Source: Maribacter arcticus (lineage in GTDB: Bacteria > Bacteroidota > Bacteroidia > Flavobacteriales > Flavobacteriaceae). Taken from it: a stretch of DNA of 64,000 nucleotides. The notes below the pieces were generated by a model that saw nothing but the letters and a program-made list of their open reading frames with translations, was not told the origin of the DNA and searched no databases. The position numbers were made by a program, and so were the translations under genes. Location: positions 124,001-188,000 of the forward strand of contig NZ_FUYL01000010.1 in the NCBI RefSeq assembly GCF_900167935.1, given 5' to 3'. Every line of letters starts with the position of its first letter. Position 1 is the first letter of the stretch. This document shows positions 9,294 through 17,851 of the stretch, piece by piece.

Positions 9294-10139
9294 ATGAAAA
9301 CCGTTAAAATTATAGGGGTCCCCGAACATTTCAATTTACCTTGGCATTTAGCCATCGAAGAAGGTGCTTTTGAAGAAAGAGGCATTGATTTAACTTGGAC
9401 AGATATACCTGAAGGAACCGGTAGAATGTGTGAGCTATTAACAAATCAAGAAACCGATTTAGCGATTATTCTTACTGAAGGAATTGTAAAAAGTATTACC
9501 GAGGGAAACAAGGTTAAAATTATACAGGAATATATTGCCTCTCCCCTGCTTTGGGGTATTCATGTAGATGCCAATAGCAATTATAAGTCGCTTGAAGAAT
9601 TAAAGGATACTATAGCTGCCATAAGTCGTTTTGGTAGTGGAAGCCACCTTATGGCTTACGTACAGGCCAAACAAATGGGCTGGGAAACGGAAAAGTTGAA
9701 ATTCAATTTAGTAAACAACCTTAGCGGTGCAGTAGAAAGTCTAACCACTTCTCAAGCTGACTATTTTATGTGGGAACGTTTTACAACCAAACCACTGGTG
9801 GATAGCGGAATTTTTAGACATTTAGGTAATTGTCCTACTCCTTGGCCATGTTTCGTTTTGGTAGGAACCGATGAATTTCTATCAAAAAATAAGAGTTTGG
9901 TTAAACATATTCAAGAAATTATAAATATATATACCGTAGAATTTAAACAAATACCTCGAATTGACTCCACCTTATCAAATCGCTATCAACAAAAACTAGA
10001 GGATATTCAAGAATGGTTACAAATAACCGAATGGAGTCAGAAGCAACTATCAGAAAGCACCTTGATAAAAATTCAAGACACCTTGAAGGCGCTAGATTTA
10101 ATTGACAAATCTATCCCCCTATCAAAAATTTTATATTAA
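9294..10139 (+). CDS. Cytosolic solute-binding-protein-like protein (NMT1/SsuA fold)
   Basis: 281 aa. The sequence resembles ABC-transporter substrate-binding proteins for nitrate, sulfonate or thiamine precursors (VPEHFNLPWHLAIEEGAFEERGI, the opening strand-helix, paraphrased here as VPEHFN...GAFEERGI; then LAIILTEGIV and ISRFGSGSHLMAY). It has no signal peptide or lipobox: the fold starts within five residues of the ATG. No permease or ATPase gene is nearby. It may be a cytoplasmic ligand sensor or an enzyme on this fold, as yeast THI5 is, but no THI5 Cys cluster is evident. Function unknown. Confidence 0.7.
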   Translation: MKTVKIIGVPEHFNLPWHLAIEEGAFEERGIDLTWTDIPEGTGRMCELLTNQETDLAIILTEGIVKSITEGNKVKIIQEYIASPLLWGIHVDANSNYKSLEELKDTIAAISRFGSGSHLMAYVQAKQMGWETEKLKFNLVNNLSGAVESLTTSQADYFMWERFTTKPLVDSGIFRHLGNCPTPWPCFVLVGTDEFLSKNKSLVKHIQEIINIYTVEFKQIPRIDSTLSNRYQQKLEDIQEWLQITEWSQKQLSESTLIKIQDTLKALDLIDKSIPLSKILY

Positions 10140-10141
10140 TT

Positions 10142-10570
10142 TTAAGTGGTAGCTAAACTAAAATGTTTTTGAATCAATTGCTTGAACGTATCATCAGATA
10201 AAGGCTTTTGAGAGAAATCGGCAATGAATTCATTAGTTACCGCTCTATCCTTATCTTCTTGATTATCACTGATTGTAACTAAAACTATCGTGATTTGTTC
10301 TTTTAATTTTTTTGGAACCAACTCTTCGTACGATTTCATGAATTGCCAGCCGTCCATAATCGGCATTCTCAAATCGAGCATAACCATACACGGTAATTCT
10401 AATTCGCTTTGTCCTTTACCTAAAATAAAATCAAGAGCTTCTTGACCGTTGAGTGCAGAATTAATTTCTACATCTAAGTCTAATTTATTAATGAAAATTG
10501 AATGCAAAAAATTACTTGCTTCATCGTCATCTACTAATAATATCGAATTCAATCTACCTAAATTGCTCAT
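10142..10570 (-). CDS. Receiver-only response regulator
   Basis: 142 aa, a single CheY-like receiver with no output domain. The acidic pocket is Asp14-Asp16 (LLVDDDE), the phospho-acceptor is Asp66 (VMLDLRMP), Thr99 is the switch residue and Lys122 (FSQKPLS) the conserved lysine. Receiver-only proteins of this kind in Bacteroidota relay phosphate from hybrid histidine kinases. No kinase gene is adjacent, so its partner is encoded elsewhere. Confidence 0.9.
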   Translation of the reverse strand: MSNLGRLNSILLVDDDEASNFLHSIFINKLDLDVEINSALNGQEALDFILGKGQSELELPCMVMLDLRMPIMDGWQFMKSYEELVPKKLKEQITIVLVTISDNQEDKDRAVTNEFIADFSQKPLSDDTFKQLIQKHFSLATT

Positions 10571-10649
10571 TTGTTTTTTGTTAGTATGAGTGTATATTAA
10601 TTTCCAAAAAAAAATCTTTCTTAAATTTAGAAAAATCTAAATAAATAAC

Positions 10650-11315
10650 TTACCAAATAAGAGATTTATTGCCTAAATCATTCAATATATTATTACATAT
10701 TGAAAAATGTTTGTTTCCAAACCAATACCCGCGGTTAGCGCTTAAAGGAGACGGATGCCCTGATGTTAGAATATGATGCTTATTGGAATCTATTAATTTG
10801 GTCTTTTTCTTAGCGAAACCTCCCCAAAGCATAAACACAATATCAGACCTTTCATCTGACAATTTTGATATTACTACATCTGTGAATTTTTCCCATCCTT
10901 TTTTTTGATGACTTCCTGGCTCATGCTCTCTAACAGTAAGTGTAGCATTTAGCAATAGTACACCTTGGTCAGCCCATCTTTGTAAATTTCCACTTTCAGG
11001 ATAAATCGCTCCTAAATCTATTTCAATTTCTTTAAAAATATTCACCAATGAAGGTGGATGTTTTATACCATCTTTAACCGAAAAACATAATCCATTCGCT
11101 TGGTTAGGACCATGGTATGGGTCCTGTCCTATTATGACCACCTTTGTTTTATCAAAAGGGCTATGGTTAAAAGCTGAAAAAATATTTGAATATTTTGGGT
11201 AACACGTATGCTGTGCATATTCTTGGTTTACAAACTCAGTTAGTTTCTTAAAATATGGCTTATCAAATTCTTCCTGTAAATGTTGCTTCCAGCTAGGATG
11301 AATGTATGTGGTCAT
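10650..11315 (-). CDS. ung: Uracil-DNA glycosylase, family 1
   Basis: 221 aa, the normal bacterial length. The catalytic water-activating motif GQDPYHGP contains Asp65, and the Leu-loop motif GHPSPLSANRGYWFG carries the catalytic His. The enzyme removes uracil from DNA to start base-excision repair. It stands alone on the minus strand, divergent from mutS2. Confidence 0.97.
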   Translation of the reverse strand: MTTYIHPSWKQHLQEEFDKPYFKKLTEFVNQEYAQHTCYPKYSNIFSAFNHSPFDKTKVVIIGQDPYHGPNQANGLCFSVKDGIKHPPSLVNIFKEIEIDLGAIYPESGNLQRWADQGVLLLNATLTVREHEPGSHQKKGWEKFTDVVISKLSDERSDIVFMLWGGFAKKKTKLIDSNKHHILTSGHPSPLSANRGYWFGNKHFSICNNILNDLGNKSLIW

Positions 11316-11487
11316 AATAACGATGCTTTACGTTGAACATCACAAAACTACCAATTACTATACTATTTGTTCATACTAAACCTACTTTGGAAAATAATTG
11401 TTTCTATTGCAAATAGAAATATCTTTTTATGACATTGCAATGATATATAGTCGGCAATCTCGTTTTCCACATATCGCAGCCAATCCG

Positions 11488-11495
11488 TACCTTTG
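11488..11495 (+). promoter_or_regulatory. Predicted -7 box for mutS2
   Basis: TACCTTTG matches the Bacteroidota sigma-A -7 consensus TAnnTTTG and lies 19 bases before the GTG start of mutS2, leaving a short leader. The -33 element is weak. Confidence 0.45.
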
Positions 11496-11514
11496 CCGCT
11501 TATTAAAATAAAAC

Positions 11515-13686
11515 GTGGCGAACATACATTCGAAAACATTACAAGACCTTGAATTTCCATCTGTATTAAAGCAAGTATCTGCTCGCTGCCATACTGAATT
11601 GGGTAAAGAAGCTGCATTAGAAATTGCGCCATTTACTACAGATGAAGTTATTAAATTAGAACTAGGGAAAACAGCAGAATACCTTTCTTCGCTAATTAGT
11701 GAAAATCGTATTCCCAACCATGGTTTCGATAGTATTAATTCAGACCTTAGACTTCTAAAAATAGAGAACACCACTTTAGAATTACAAGGGTTTAAACGCA
11801 TTGCAAGTATTTGTACTACGTTAGCCCTGCACCATAAGTTCTTTAAAAAATTCAAAGATTATTATCCGCTTTTCAATGATTTCGTTTTTAGATTAGAACC
11901 CAATACGCAAATACCAGATTTAATCCATAACGTAATTGATCGTTTCGGAGAGGTTAAAGACAATGCTTCTGATTCACTGTTTAGCATCCGAAGACAAATA
12001 AATCAGGTACGTGGCAAAATCACACAAAGTTTTGCCTCGGCTCTAAATACGTACCAAGCATCCGACTATTTGGACGAAATTCGAGAGTCCGTCGTAGAAA
12101 ATAGAAGGGTTTTAGCGGTTAAAGCAATGCACCGTAAAAAAGTGAAAGGAGCTGTAATGGGCACCTCCAAAACCGGTAGCATTGTATATATCGAACCAGA
12201 AGCGGCCTTGAAATATAGTCGCGAACTCAATAATCTAGAATTTGATGAGAAGGAAGAAGTTCAACGCATTCTCAAGCAACTCACAAGCCAAATTAGACCC
12301 TTTAGAACCCTTTTAAGAGATTATCAGGAATATTTAACCCAAGTAGATGTAACTGCGGCAAAAGCTAAATACGCGGAAGATATAGATGCTTTATTACCCA
12401 GAATAAACACCAATAATCGCTTATATCTTCGAGATGCATTTCATCCATTGCTTTTTTTAAATAATAAACGCAAAGGTGAAAAGACATTTCCCCAGACTAT
12501 AGAACTACACAATGAAAATCGCATTATTGTTATTTCCGGACCAAATGCAGGAGGTAAAAGTATTACGCTAAAAACCATAGGTTTACTACAGGTCATGCTG
12601 CAAAGTGGGCTTTTGATTCCCGTTCACGAACGTAGCGAAGTATGTTTTTTCAAAAGGATATTAACGGATATTGGCGACAACCAAAGTATTGAAAATCATT
12701 TAAGTACATATAGTTATCGCTTGAAGAACATGAACCAATTTTTGAAACGATGTGATAATCAAACTTTATTCTTAATTGATGAGTTTGGTACCGGTAGTGA
12801 TCCCGAACTGGGGGGTGCATTGGCCGAAGCGTTTTTAGAAGTATTCTATGAACGTGGTTCTTTTGGCGTAATCACGACCCACTATGCGAATCTAAAAGCG
12901 CTTGCCAATGAGTTACCTCATGTGACTAATGCAAATATGCTTTTTGATGGAAAAACCCTTGAACCTACCTTTCAATTAATTTTAGGGCAAGCCGGTAGTT
13001 CGTTTACATTTGAGGTTGCCCAGAAAAATGGTATACCCTACTCGCTTATAAATAAGGCTAAGAAGAAGATTGAGCGTGGTAAAGTACGTTTTGATGCTAC
13101 CATAGCTAAATTACAAAAAGAGCGTAGCAAAATGGCTGAAACTGGCTCTAGATTGAAAGAAGAGGAAAACAAAGCCCGTGAAGAAAACGAGCGATTAGAA
13201 AAATTGAATGCCAAGGTCAAGTCAAAACTAGAGAACTATCAAGAATTGTACGACCACGACCAACGCATGATTCAATTAGGGAACAAAGTAAACACAGCGG
13301 CAGACAAATATTTTCAAGACAATAAGAAACGCCCTTTGGTTTCTGAGCTATTACGCATCGTAGAAACGGAGAATAGCAAGCGTAAAAAGAAAACGGCCAA
13401 CCAAGCGAAAGCCGAACGTGTCAAAAAAGTACAAGTTGCCGAAGAAGTACAAAAAGAAGTAGAAGTTATTCGAGAAAAGAAGAAGGTCGAAAAGAAAAAA
13501 GCTATTCATAAAGAAAAGAACAAACCAAGACCTGTTTTTAATATCGGAGACAGGGTTCGTATGACAGATGGTAAAGCTGTTGGTAGTATCGACAAGCTTG
13601 AAAAAGGCAAGGCAACAGTAAATTATGGAATGTTCACCACAAATGTCAGTGTGGACCAGTTAGAGTTGGTTGAACGAATGAAATAA
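11515..13686 (+). CDS. mutS2: MutS2 ATPase without a Smr nuclease domain
   Basis: 723 aa from a GTG start (11515) that gives the usual N-terminus for the family. Middle regions are the MutS core and clamp helices; the Walker A motif is ISGPNAGGKS, followed by LIDEFGTGSDPELGGALAE (Walker B/signature) and TTHY. A highly charged coiled coil follows (residues 510-670), then a small KOW-like barrel (FNIGDRVRMTDGKAVG) that ends the protein. The C-terminal Smr endonuclease domain of classical MutS2 is absent. MutS2 acts in recombination control or in rescue of collided ribosomes; without Smr, any cutting must come from another protein. Confidence 0.93.
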   Translation: MANIHSKTLQDLEFPSVLKQVSARCHTELGKEAALEIAPFTTDEVIKLELGKTAEYLSSLISENRIPNHGFDSINSDLRLLKIENTTLELQGFKRIASICTTLALHHKFFKKFKDYYPLFNDFVFRLEPNTQIPDLIHNVIDRFGEVKDNASDSLFSIRRQINQVRGKITQSFASALNTYQASDYLDEIRESVVENRRVLAVKAMHRKKVKGAVMGTSKTGSIVYIEPEAALKYSRELNNLEFDEKEEVQRILKQLTSQIRPFRTLLRDYQEYLTQVDVTAAKAKYAEDIDALLPRINTNNRLYLRDAFHPLLFLNNKRKGEKTFPQTIELHNENRIIVISGPNAGGKSITLKTIGLLQVMLQSGLLIPVHERSEVCFFKRILTDIGDNQSIENHLSTYSYRLKNMNQFLKRCDNQTLFLIDEFGTGSDPELGGALAEAFLEVFYERGSFGVITTHYANLKALANELPHVTNANMLFDGKTLEPTFQLILGQAGSSFTFEVAQKNGIPYSLINKAKKKIERGKVRFDATIAKLQKERSKMAETGSRLKEEENKAREENERLEKLNAKVKSKLENYQELYDHDQRMIQLGNKVNTAADKYFQDNKKRPLVSELLRIVETENSKRKKKTANQAKAERVKKVQVAEEVQKEVEVIREKKKVEKKKAIHKEKNKPRPVFNIGDRVRMTDGKAVGSIDKLEKGKATVNYGMFTTNVSVDQLELVERMK

Positions 13687-13890
13687 CACATCATAAATTG
13701 ATTATCAGATAGTTGAATTAAATCGTATACGATATTAAAAGAGTAAGACGGCCATATAAAGCGAAGTAAGCGACTTTGCAAAGTGCCATCTAATGACGTG
13801 GAATACTCTTTAAAGGTTCAAAGGTGTTGATTTGATTATTTTGGCAATTTCTGATTCTATGAAATATAAAAAACGATATTCGTTATTGTG
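13687..13890. other. Intergenic stretch with palindrome, no gene seen
   Basis: About 200 bases after mutS2 contain one copy of the 12-bp palindrome (13722-13733) and otherwise only short broken frames. I see no convincing coding sequence or RNA. Confidence 0.5.
13722..13733. repeat. Palindrome copy 3
   Basis: ATCGTATACGAT, the bare 12-bp core, between mutS2 and the decayed locus: the only intergenic copy. Confidence 0.85.
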
Positions 13891-13950
13891 AAAAAAGGCA
13901 GCCGGGATCAAGTTATTGAATCCAACCTGAGCGGCCAGCTGCATTTTTTA
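13891..13950 (-). terminator. Long-stem terminator after the 115-aa gene
   Basis: GGCAGC and GCTGC-type arms (13897-13902, 13938-13942) close a roughly 45-base structure with an inner GGAT/ATCC pairing. An A-run lies on one side and a T-run on the other, so it could stop transcription in either direction. It directly follows the stop of the minus-strand 115-aa frame. Confidence 0.5.
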
Positions 13951-14298
13951 CTATTGTATTCTTACAACTTTAAAATGAGCAGTTATACTGGCATTAAAGT
14001 CTAACTTGAATTTTTGCTCTTCGTTCAAAAGTAAATCTTCAAGTTTTACATTACCCGATTTATTCCCCAAATTAGCACTATTTCCAAAGCCAATATAATC
14101 ATATAGTTGTCCATAATATTCTATAAAATCAACAGCCATATTTGGGCGGTAAGGCTTAAGGATGTTATCATCGTTTATAGTATGAGTTTTATCATTTTGA
14201 ACATCAACAAAATTATCCTCTGACCTATTCCATGATGGTTCATCATCAATATCGTTTTCATTTATGTCCAAATACCCCCCTGCAATTTTCATTCGCAT
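13951..14298 (-). CDS. Unrecognised 115-aa protein, possibly a gene fragment
   Basis: The frame is open from a stop near 14349 and could start at the ATG at 14298 or 14292. The product is acidic, without signal peptide or membrane segment, and ends in KFKLDFNASITAHFKVVRIQ, which looks like the last beta strands of a larger domain. It is followed by a hairpin terminator. Upstream it runs straight into the remnant of a LuxR-type gene on the other strand, so it may itself be the surviving 3' part of a longer gene. I do not recognise the family. Confidence 0.4.
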   Translation of the reverse strand: MRMKIAGGYLDINENDIDDEPSWNRSEDNFVDVQNDKTHTINDDNILKPYRPNMAVDFIEYYGQLYDYIGFGNSANLGNKSGNVKLEDLLLNEEQKFKLDFNASITAHFKVVRIQ

Positions 14299-14330
14299 TC
14301 TTAGATTTCCGTGTAACTCTGTATCGCTAG

Positions 14331-14627
14331 GTTGGGTTCCTGTTATTTAAAAAACAACATGCTGAAGATAAAGATTGGGAAATCTTTAAAAATTATTTTG
14401 CTGTTGAACATTATGATTTTGATAACAAATTAAAGGCCATTTATGCCGATATTACGGAAAAGGAAATTCGGTCGGCAGCATTTCTGCGAATGAATCTCAC
14501 CGCTAAAGAGATTGCCGCCACATTGAATGTCTTGCCTAATAGTATTTTAAAATCCAAATATCGGTTGAAAAAGAAACTAAATCTCGATAAGAATACCGAT
14601 TTGACTACTTTCTTAAATACATTATAA
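14331..14627 (+). pseudogene. Remnant of a LuxR-type helix-turn-helix regulator (3' end only)
   Basis: An open frame without a usable start codon (stop at 14328-14330, stop at 14625-14627) encodes about 98 residues: an acidic helix region followed by LTAKEIAATLNVLPNSILK and YRLKKKLNLD. That is the C-terminal helix-turn-helix found at the end of TPR or Y_Y_Y sensor regulators in flavobacteria. Everything upstream of the last ~100 residues is missing. Truncated remnant; confident about the HTH, less so about the parent family. Confidence 0.65.
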
Positions 14628-14667
14628 AGTTGCACGTTTTAATTCATACCCATTGTATCTTTAATCC

Positions 14668-15072
14668 GTGGAAAACTATAAGAAAATAATCCTTTTTGAT
14701 GGCGTTTGCAATCTTTGCAATGGTGCAGTACAGTTTATCATAAAAAGAGATCATATTGATATGTTTCGCTTTGCAGCTTTACAAAGTGAAACTGGTAGAA
14801 AGTTACTGGCTGAAAGAAATATAGATACAGAAGATATTGATTCCATCATTCTTATAGAGCCCAACGTGGCTTATTATACAAAATCTACCGCTGCGCTAGA
14901 AATTGGAAAAAATCTAAAAGGACTACGAACACTTTCCTCTATTTTACTATGGTTACCAGAGTCTTTTAGAAATATCGTATACGATATTGTAGCGAAGAAT
15001 CGCTATAAATGGTACGGGAAAAAAGAATCCTGCATGATTCCTACACCTAAACTAAAGGAAAAATTTCTTTAG
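14668..15072 (+). CDS. DCC-family thiol-disulfide oxidoreductase-like protein
   Basis: 134 aa from a GTG start (14668) that gives the canonical N-terminus. The name-giving motif is ILFDGVCNLCNG, with Cys14 and Cys17 as a CxxC pair in a thioredoxin-like fold, and the family's C-terminal RYKWYGK region is present. The physiological substrate is unknown. The fourth copy of the palindrome (14971-14988, here an 18-bp perfect dyad) lies inside the gene over the codons for Asn-Ile-Val-Tyr-Asp-Ile. Confidence 0.88.
   Translation: MENYKKIILFDGVCNLCNGAVQFIIKRDHIDMFRFAALQSETGRKLLAERNIDTEDIDSIILIEPNVAYYTKSTAALEIGKNLKGLRTLSSILLWLPESFRNIVYDIVAKNRYKWYGKKESCMIPTPKLKEKFL
14971..14988. repeat. Palindrome copy 4
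   Basis: AATATCGTATACGATATT, an 18-bp perfect dyad with the same core, inside the DCC-family gene. Confidence 0.85.
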
Positions 15073-15185
15073 AAAATCCAATCAGTACAAAAGACTTTTT
15101 TACAAGCCTATAAGGGAAAGGTGATGTAGTATTGATTGTTATAAATTTGCATAAGTAATCTTTAAACTCCCCAAATTTCTATTCA

Positions 15186-16496
15186 CTACTTAGCAGTTTT
15201 ATCGTAATTATCATCCCAATTTTTTACTTTGGGTTTCCCTAATTTACCAACCGATTTTGCCACCATCATAGAAACTGTTGCGTCACCTGAGACATTAATT
15301 ACAGTACGACACATATCTAATGGTCTATCAACCGCAAATATAAGCGCCAAACCTGCTTCCGGTATTCCTGCCTGTGCCAAAACTATTACCAACATAACCA
15401 TTCCAGCACCTGGTACTGCAGCACTACCAATAGATGCTAAAGTTGCCGTTACAATTATCCCTAATTGAGCAGATAAACTTAAATCCATTCCAAAAGCTTG
15501 TGCTATAAAAACCGCTGCTACCGCTTGGTATAAGCTGGTACCATCCATATTGATTGTAGCACCAATAGGAAGCACAAAACTTGTTACTTCTTCATCTACT
15601 CCTAAATGCTCTTCTACCCTTTCCATAGTTACAGGTAAAGTAGCCGCACTCGAACTTGTTGAAAAAGCCAATAATTGAGCAGGTGACATTCCCTTCATAA
15701 ATGTACTTGGAGAGGTTTTTGTAACTACCCAAACCAATAGCAGATAAACACCTAACATTAAAGTCAAGCCAAGAACTACGCAGAAAGCATACCATGCCAA
15801 CGCTTTAAATAAATCTAAACTAGGAGATTCTACCACCAATGCAGCTAATAAAGCAAAAACACCAAAAGGAGCCGCTAACATTATAAGGTCAATGAGTTTT
15901 AGAATAACTTCATTAAAACCATCAAAAAATTTCTTTACCGGGGAGGATTGTTCTTCCGGTATGAGAATTAGACCAATACCAAAAAATATAGCAAAGAAAA
16001 TAACCTGCAGCATATTTCCATTATCAGAAGCTGCTTGAAAAATATTACTAGGCACCAAATCTTCCAACGCCTGTAAAGGACCGGACTCTTTTTGTTTATC
16101 TGCTTTAGATTTTATTGCTTCGGCATCGCCTTTATAGTTTTCTACTAATTCTGTTCTTGTTTCTTCACTTATTGAAGCACCTGGCTTTACAATATTAACC
16201 ACTCCCAAACCAATAGTAACTGCTATAACAGTAGTAAGGATATAGATAGCTATAGTTCGCCCACCCATTTTAGAAAGTTTTGAAATATCCTTTAAATCAG
16301 ATACACCCTTTATTAAAGAGGCTAATATCAAAGGAACGGCAATGAGTTTTAGAGAATTAATGAAAATGTTTCCAAAAGGCTTTATCCAATCAGAAATAAA
16401 TTTAGGTCCCCATTCTAATTGAACCATAGCAAAGGCGAATATAACACCCGCCAACATTCCCAATAGAATTTGCCAATGCAACTCTAGCTTCCTCAT
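15186..16496 (-). CDS. Dicarboxylate/amino acid:cation symporter (DAACS family)
   Basis: 436 aa. Eight or so membrane helices with the two re-entrant hairpins of the glutamate transporter fold: the serine-rich AFSTSSSAATLPVT hairpin 1 and the PIGATINMDGTSLYQ motif of helix 7 that binds cation and substrate. It imports glutamate, aspartate or C4-dicarboxylates with Na+ or H+. Substrate choice is not decided. Monocistronic. Confidence 0.93.
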   Translation of the reverse strand: MRKLELHWQILLGMLAGVIFAFAMVQLEWGPKFISDWIKPFGNIFINSLKLIAVPLILASLIKGVSDLKDISKLSKMGGRTIAIYILTTVIAVTIGLGVVNIVKPGASISEETRTELVENYKGDAEAIKSKADKQKESGPLQALEDLVPSNIFQAASDNGNMLQVIFFAIFFGIGLILIPEEQSSPVKKFFDGFNEVILKLIDLIMLAAPFGVFALLAALVVESPSLDLFKALAWYAFCVVLGLTLMLGVYLLLVWVVTKTSPSTFMKGMSPAQLLAFSTSSSAATLPVTMERVEEHLGVDEEVTSFVLPIGATINMDGTSLYQAVAAVFIAQAFGMDLSLSAQLGIIVTATLASIGSAAVPGAGMVMLVIVLAQAGIPEAGLALIFAVDRPLDMCRTVINVSGDATVSMMVAKSVGKLGKPKVKNWDDNYDKTAK

Positions 16497-16557
16497 ATAT
16501 AATTTGGTTTAGGGAAGTAAGATAGTATTTTGATAGGAAAAGTGCTAAAAAGGAAAC

Positions 16558-17622
16558 CTATAATTTAATAGTTCTATTCAATAAGGCGTAATCTGCCAAA
16601 ACCATAGCAGTCATTGCTTCTACAATAGGCACAGCTCTTGGTACAACACATGGGTCATGCCTACCCTTACCTTGGGCTTGAACTTTATTACCTTCTTTAT
16701 CTATTGTTTCATAGCCTTGTATTACAGTGGCAACTGGTTTGAAAGCAACATTAAAATAGATATCCATTCCATTACTTATACCACCTTGTATACCTCCGCT
16801 ATAGTTGGTTATGGTAGAACCATCGCTATTAAATTGGTCATTATGGTCGCTGCCTTTCATTTTCACTCCTTCAAAGCCACTGCCATATTCAAAACCCTTG
16901 ACGGCATTTATGGATAGCATTGCTTTACCCAGTTCTGCATGAAGTTTGTCGAATACAGGCTCTCCTAAACCAATCGGTACATTTTTAGCGACACACGTAA
17001 TAATTCCGCCTATGGTATCACCTGCTTTTTTGATAGACTTAATATATTCCTCCATCTTCATCGCCATTTCTGGGTCAGGACACCGTACTGCATTTGATTC
17101 CGTTAAGCTTAAATCTAAATCCTTATAGTCTTTATCTAGCTTCATATCTCCAACTTGAGATACATAGGCTTGTATTTCGATACCTTTTAAAAACTGCTTT
17201 GCAATGGCACCAGCCACTACCCTACTAGCTGTTTCTCTTGCTGAGCTTCTACCACCACCACGATAATCTCTAAAACCATACTTCTTATCATAAACATAAT
17301 CGGCATGAGATGGTCTATAAGAATCCTTAATATGACCGTAATCCTTAGATTTTTGATTAGTATTATGTATGGCGAAACCAATAGGAGTGCCAGTTGTTTT
17401 ACCTTCAAAAATTCCGGAGAAAAACTCCACTTCATCAGGCTCCTTTCGTTGCGTAACTATGGCAGATTGGCCTGGTTTACGACGATCTAGATCGTATTGA
17501 ATAGCTTCTAAATCCAATTCAATTCCAGACGGACACCCATCAATAACTCCGCCTATTGCTTTTCCGTGTGATTCTCCAAAAGTGCTTACCCTAAATATGG
17601 TTCCAAAGGTATTACCGGCCAT
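16558..17622 (-). CDS. aroC: Chorismate synthase
   Basis: 354 aa, full length. Catalyses the last common step of aromatic biosynthesis, EPSP to chorismate, using reduced FMN. The diagnostic motifs are all present: [17 protein letters not shown] at the N-terminus, [20 protein letters not shown] in the middle and [18 protein letters not shown] near the end. It is a single-gene unit on the minus strand. Confidence 0.97.
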   Translation of the reverse strand: MAGNTFGTIFRVSTFGESHGKAIGGVIDGCPSGIELDLEAIQYDLDRRKPGQSAIVTQRKEPDEVEFFSGIFEGKTTGTPIGFAIHNTNQKSKDYGHIKDSYRPSHADYVYDKKYGFRDYRGGGRSSARETASRVVAGAIAKQFLKGIEIQAYVSQVGDMKLDKDYKDLDLSLTESNAVRCPDPEMAMKMEEYIKSIKKAGDTIGGIITCVAKNVPIGLGEPVFDKLHAELGKAMLSINAVKGFEYGSGFEGVKMKGSDHNDQFNSDGSTITNYSGGIQGGISNGMDIYFNVAFKPVATVIQGYETIDKEGNKVQAQGKGRHDPCVVPRAVPIVEAMTAMVLADYALLNRTIKL

Positions 17623-17826
17623 AATATGTACTTTCTAAATTAGTTGATACTGCTTGCAATACTTACTTAATCGCAAAATTCAAAGGTAAATGTTAAATGC
17701 ATGAAAGAAAAATTTTAAAACTGCTTAATATGATGATAACGTTCAAACAATTATGATAATAATTAATTAACCTAATGTTGATGGATTATTGACCTAAGTT
17801 ATAAGTGATTAATCTTTTGTTAGATT

Positions 17827-17834
17827 TAATTTTG
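17827..17834 (+). promoter_or_regulatory. Predicted -7 box for the LpxH-like gene
   Basis: TAATTTTG fits TAnnTTTG and lies 17 bases before the TTG start of the metallophosphoesterase gene. Confidence 0.4.
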
Positions 17835-17851
17835 TCATCAAAATAACGCCT

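Noticed and set aside
11363-11855. Two minus-strand frames over the mutS2 start
   Set aside because: They run opposite the N-terminal coding region of mutS2 and have no recognisable domain.
13741-13830. A tRNA-like or small RNA structure after mutS2
   Set aside because: Short complementary stretches exist but no cloverleaf, anticodon loop or T-loop sequence can be assembled.
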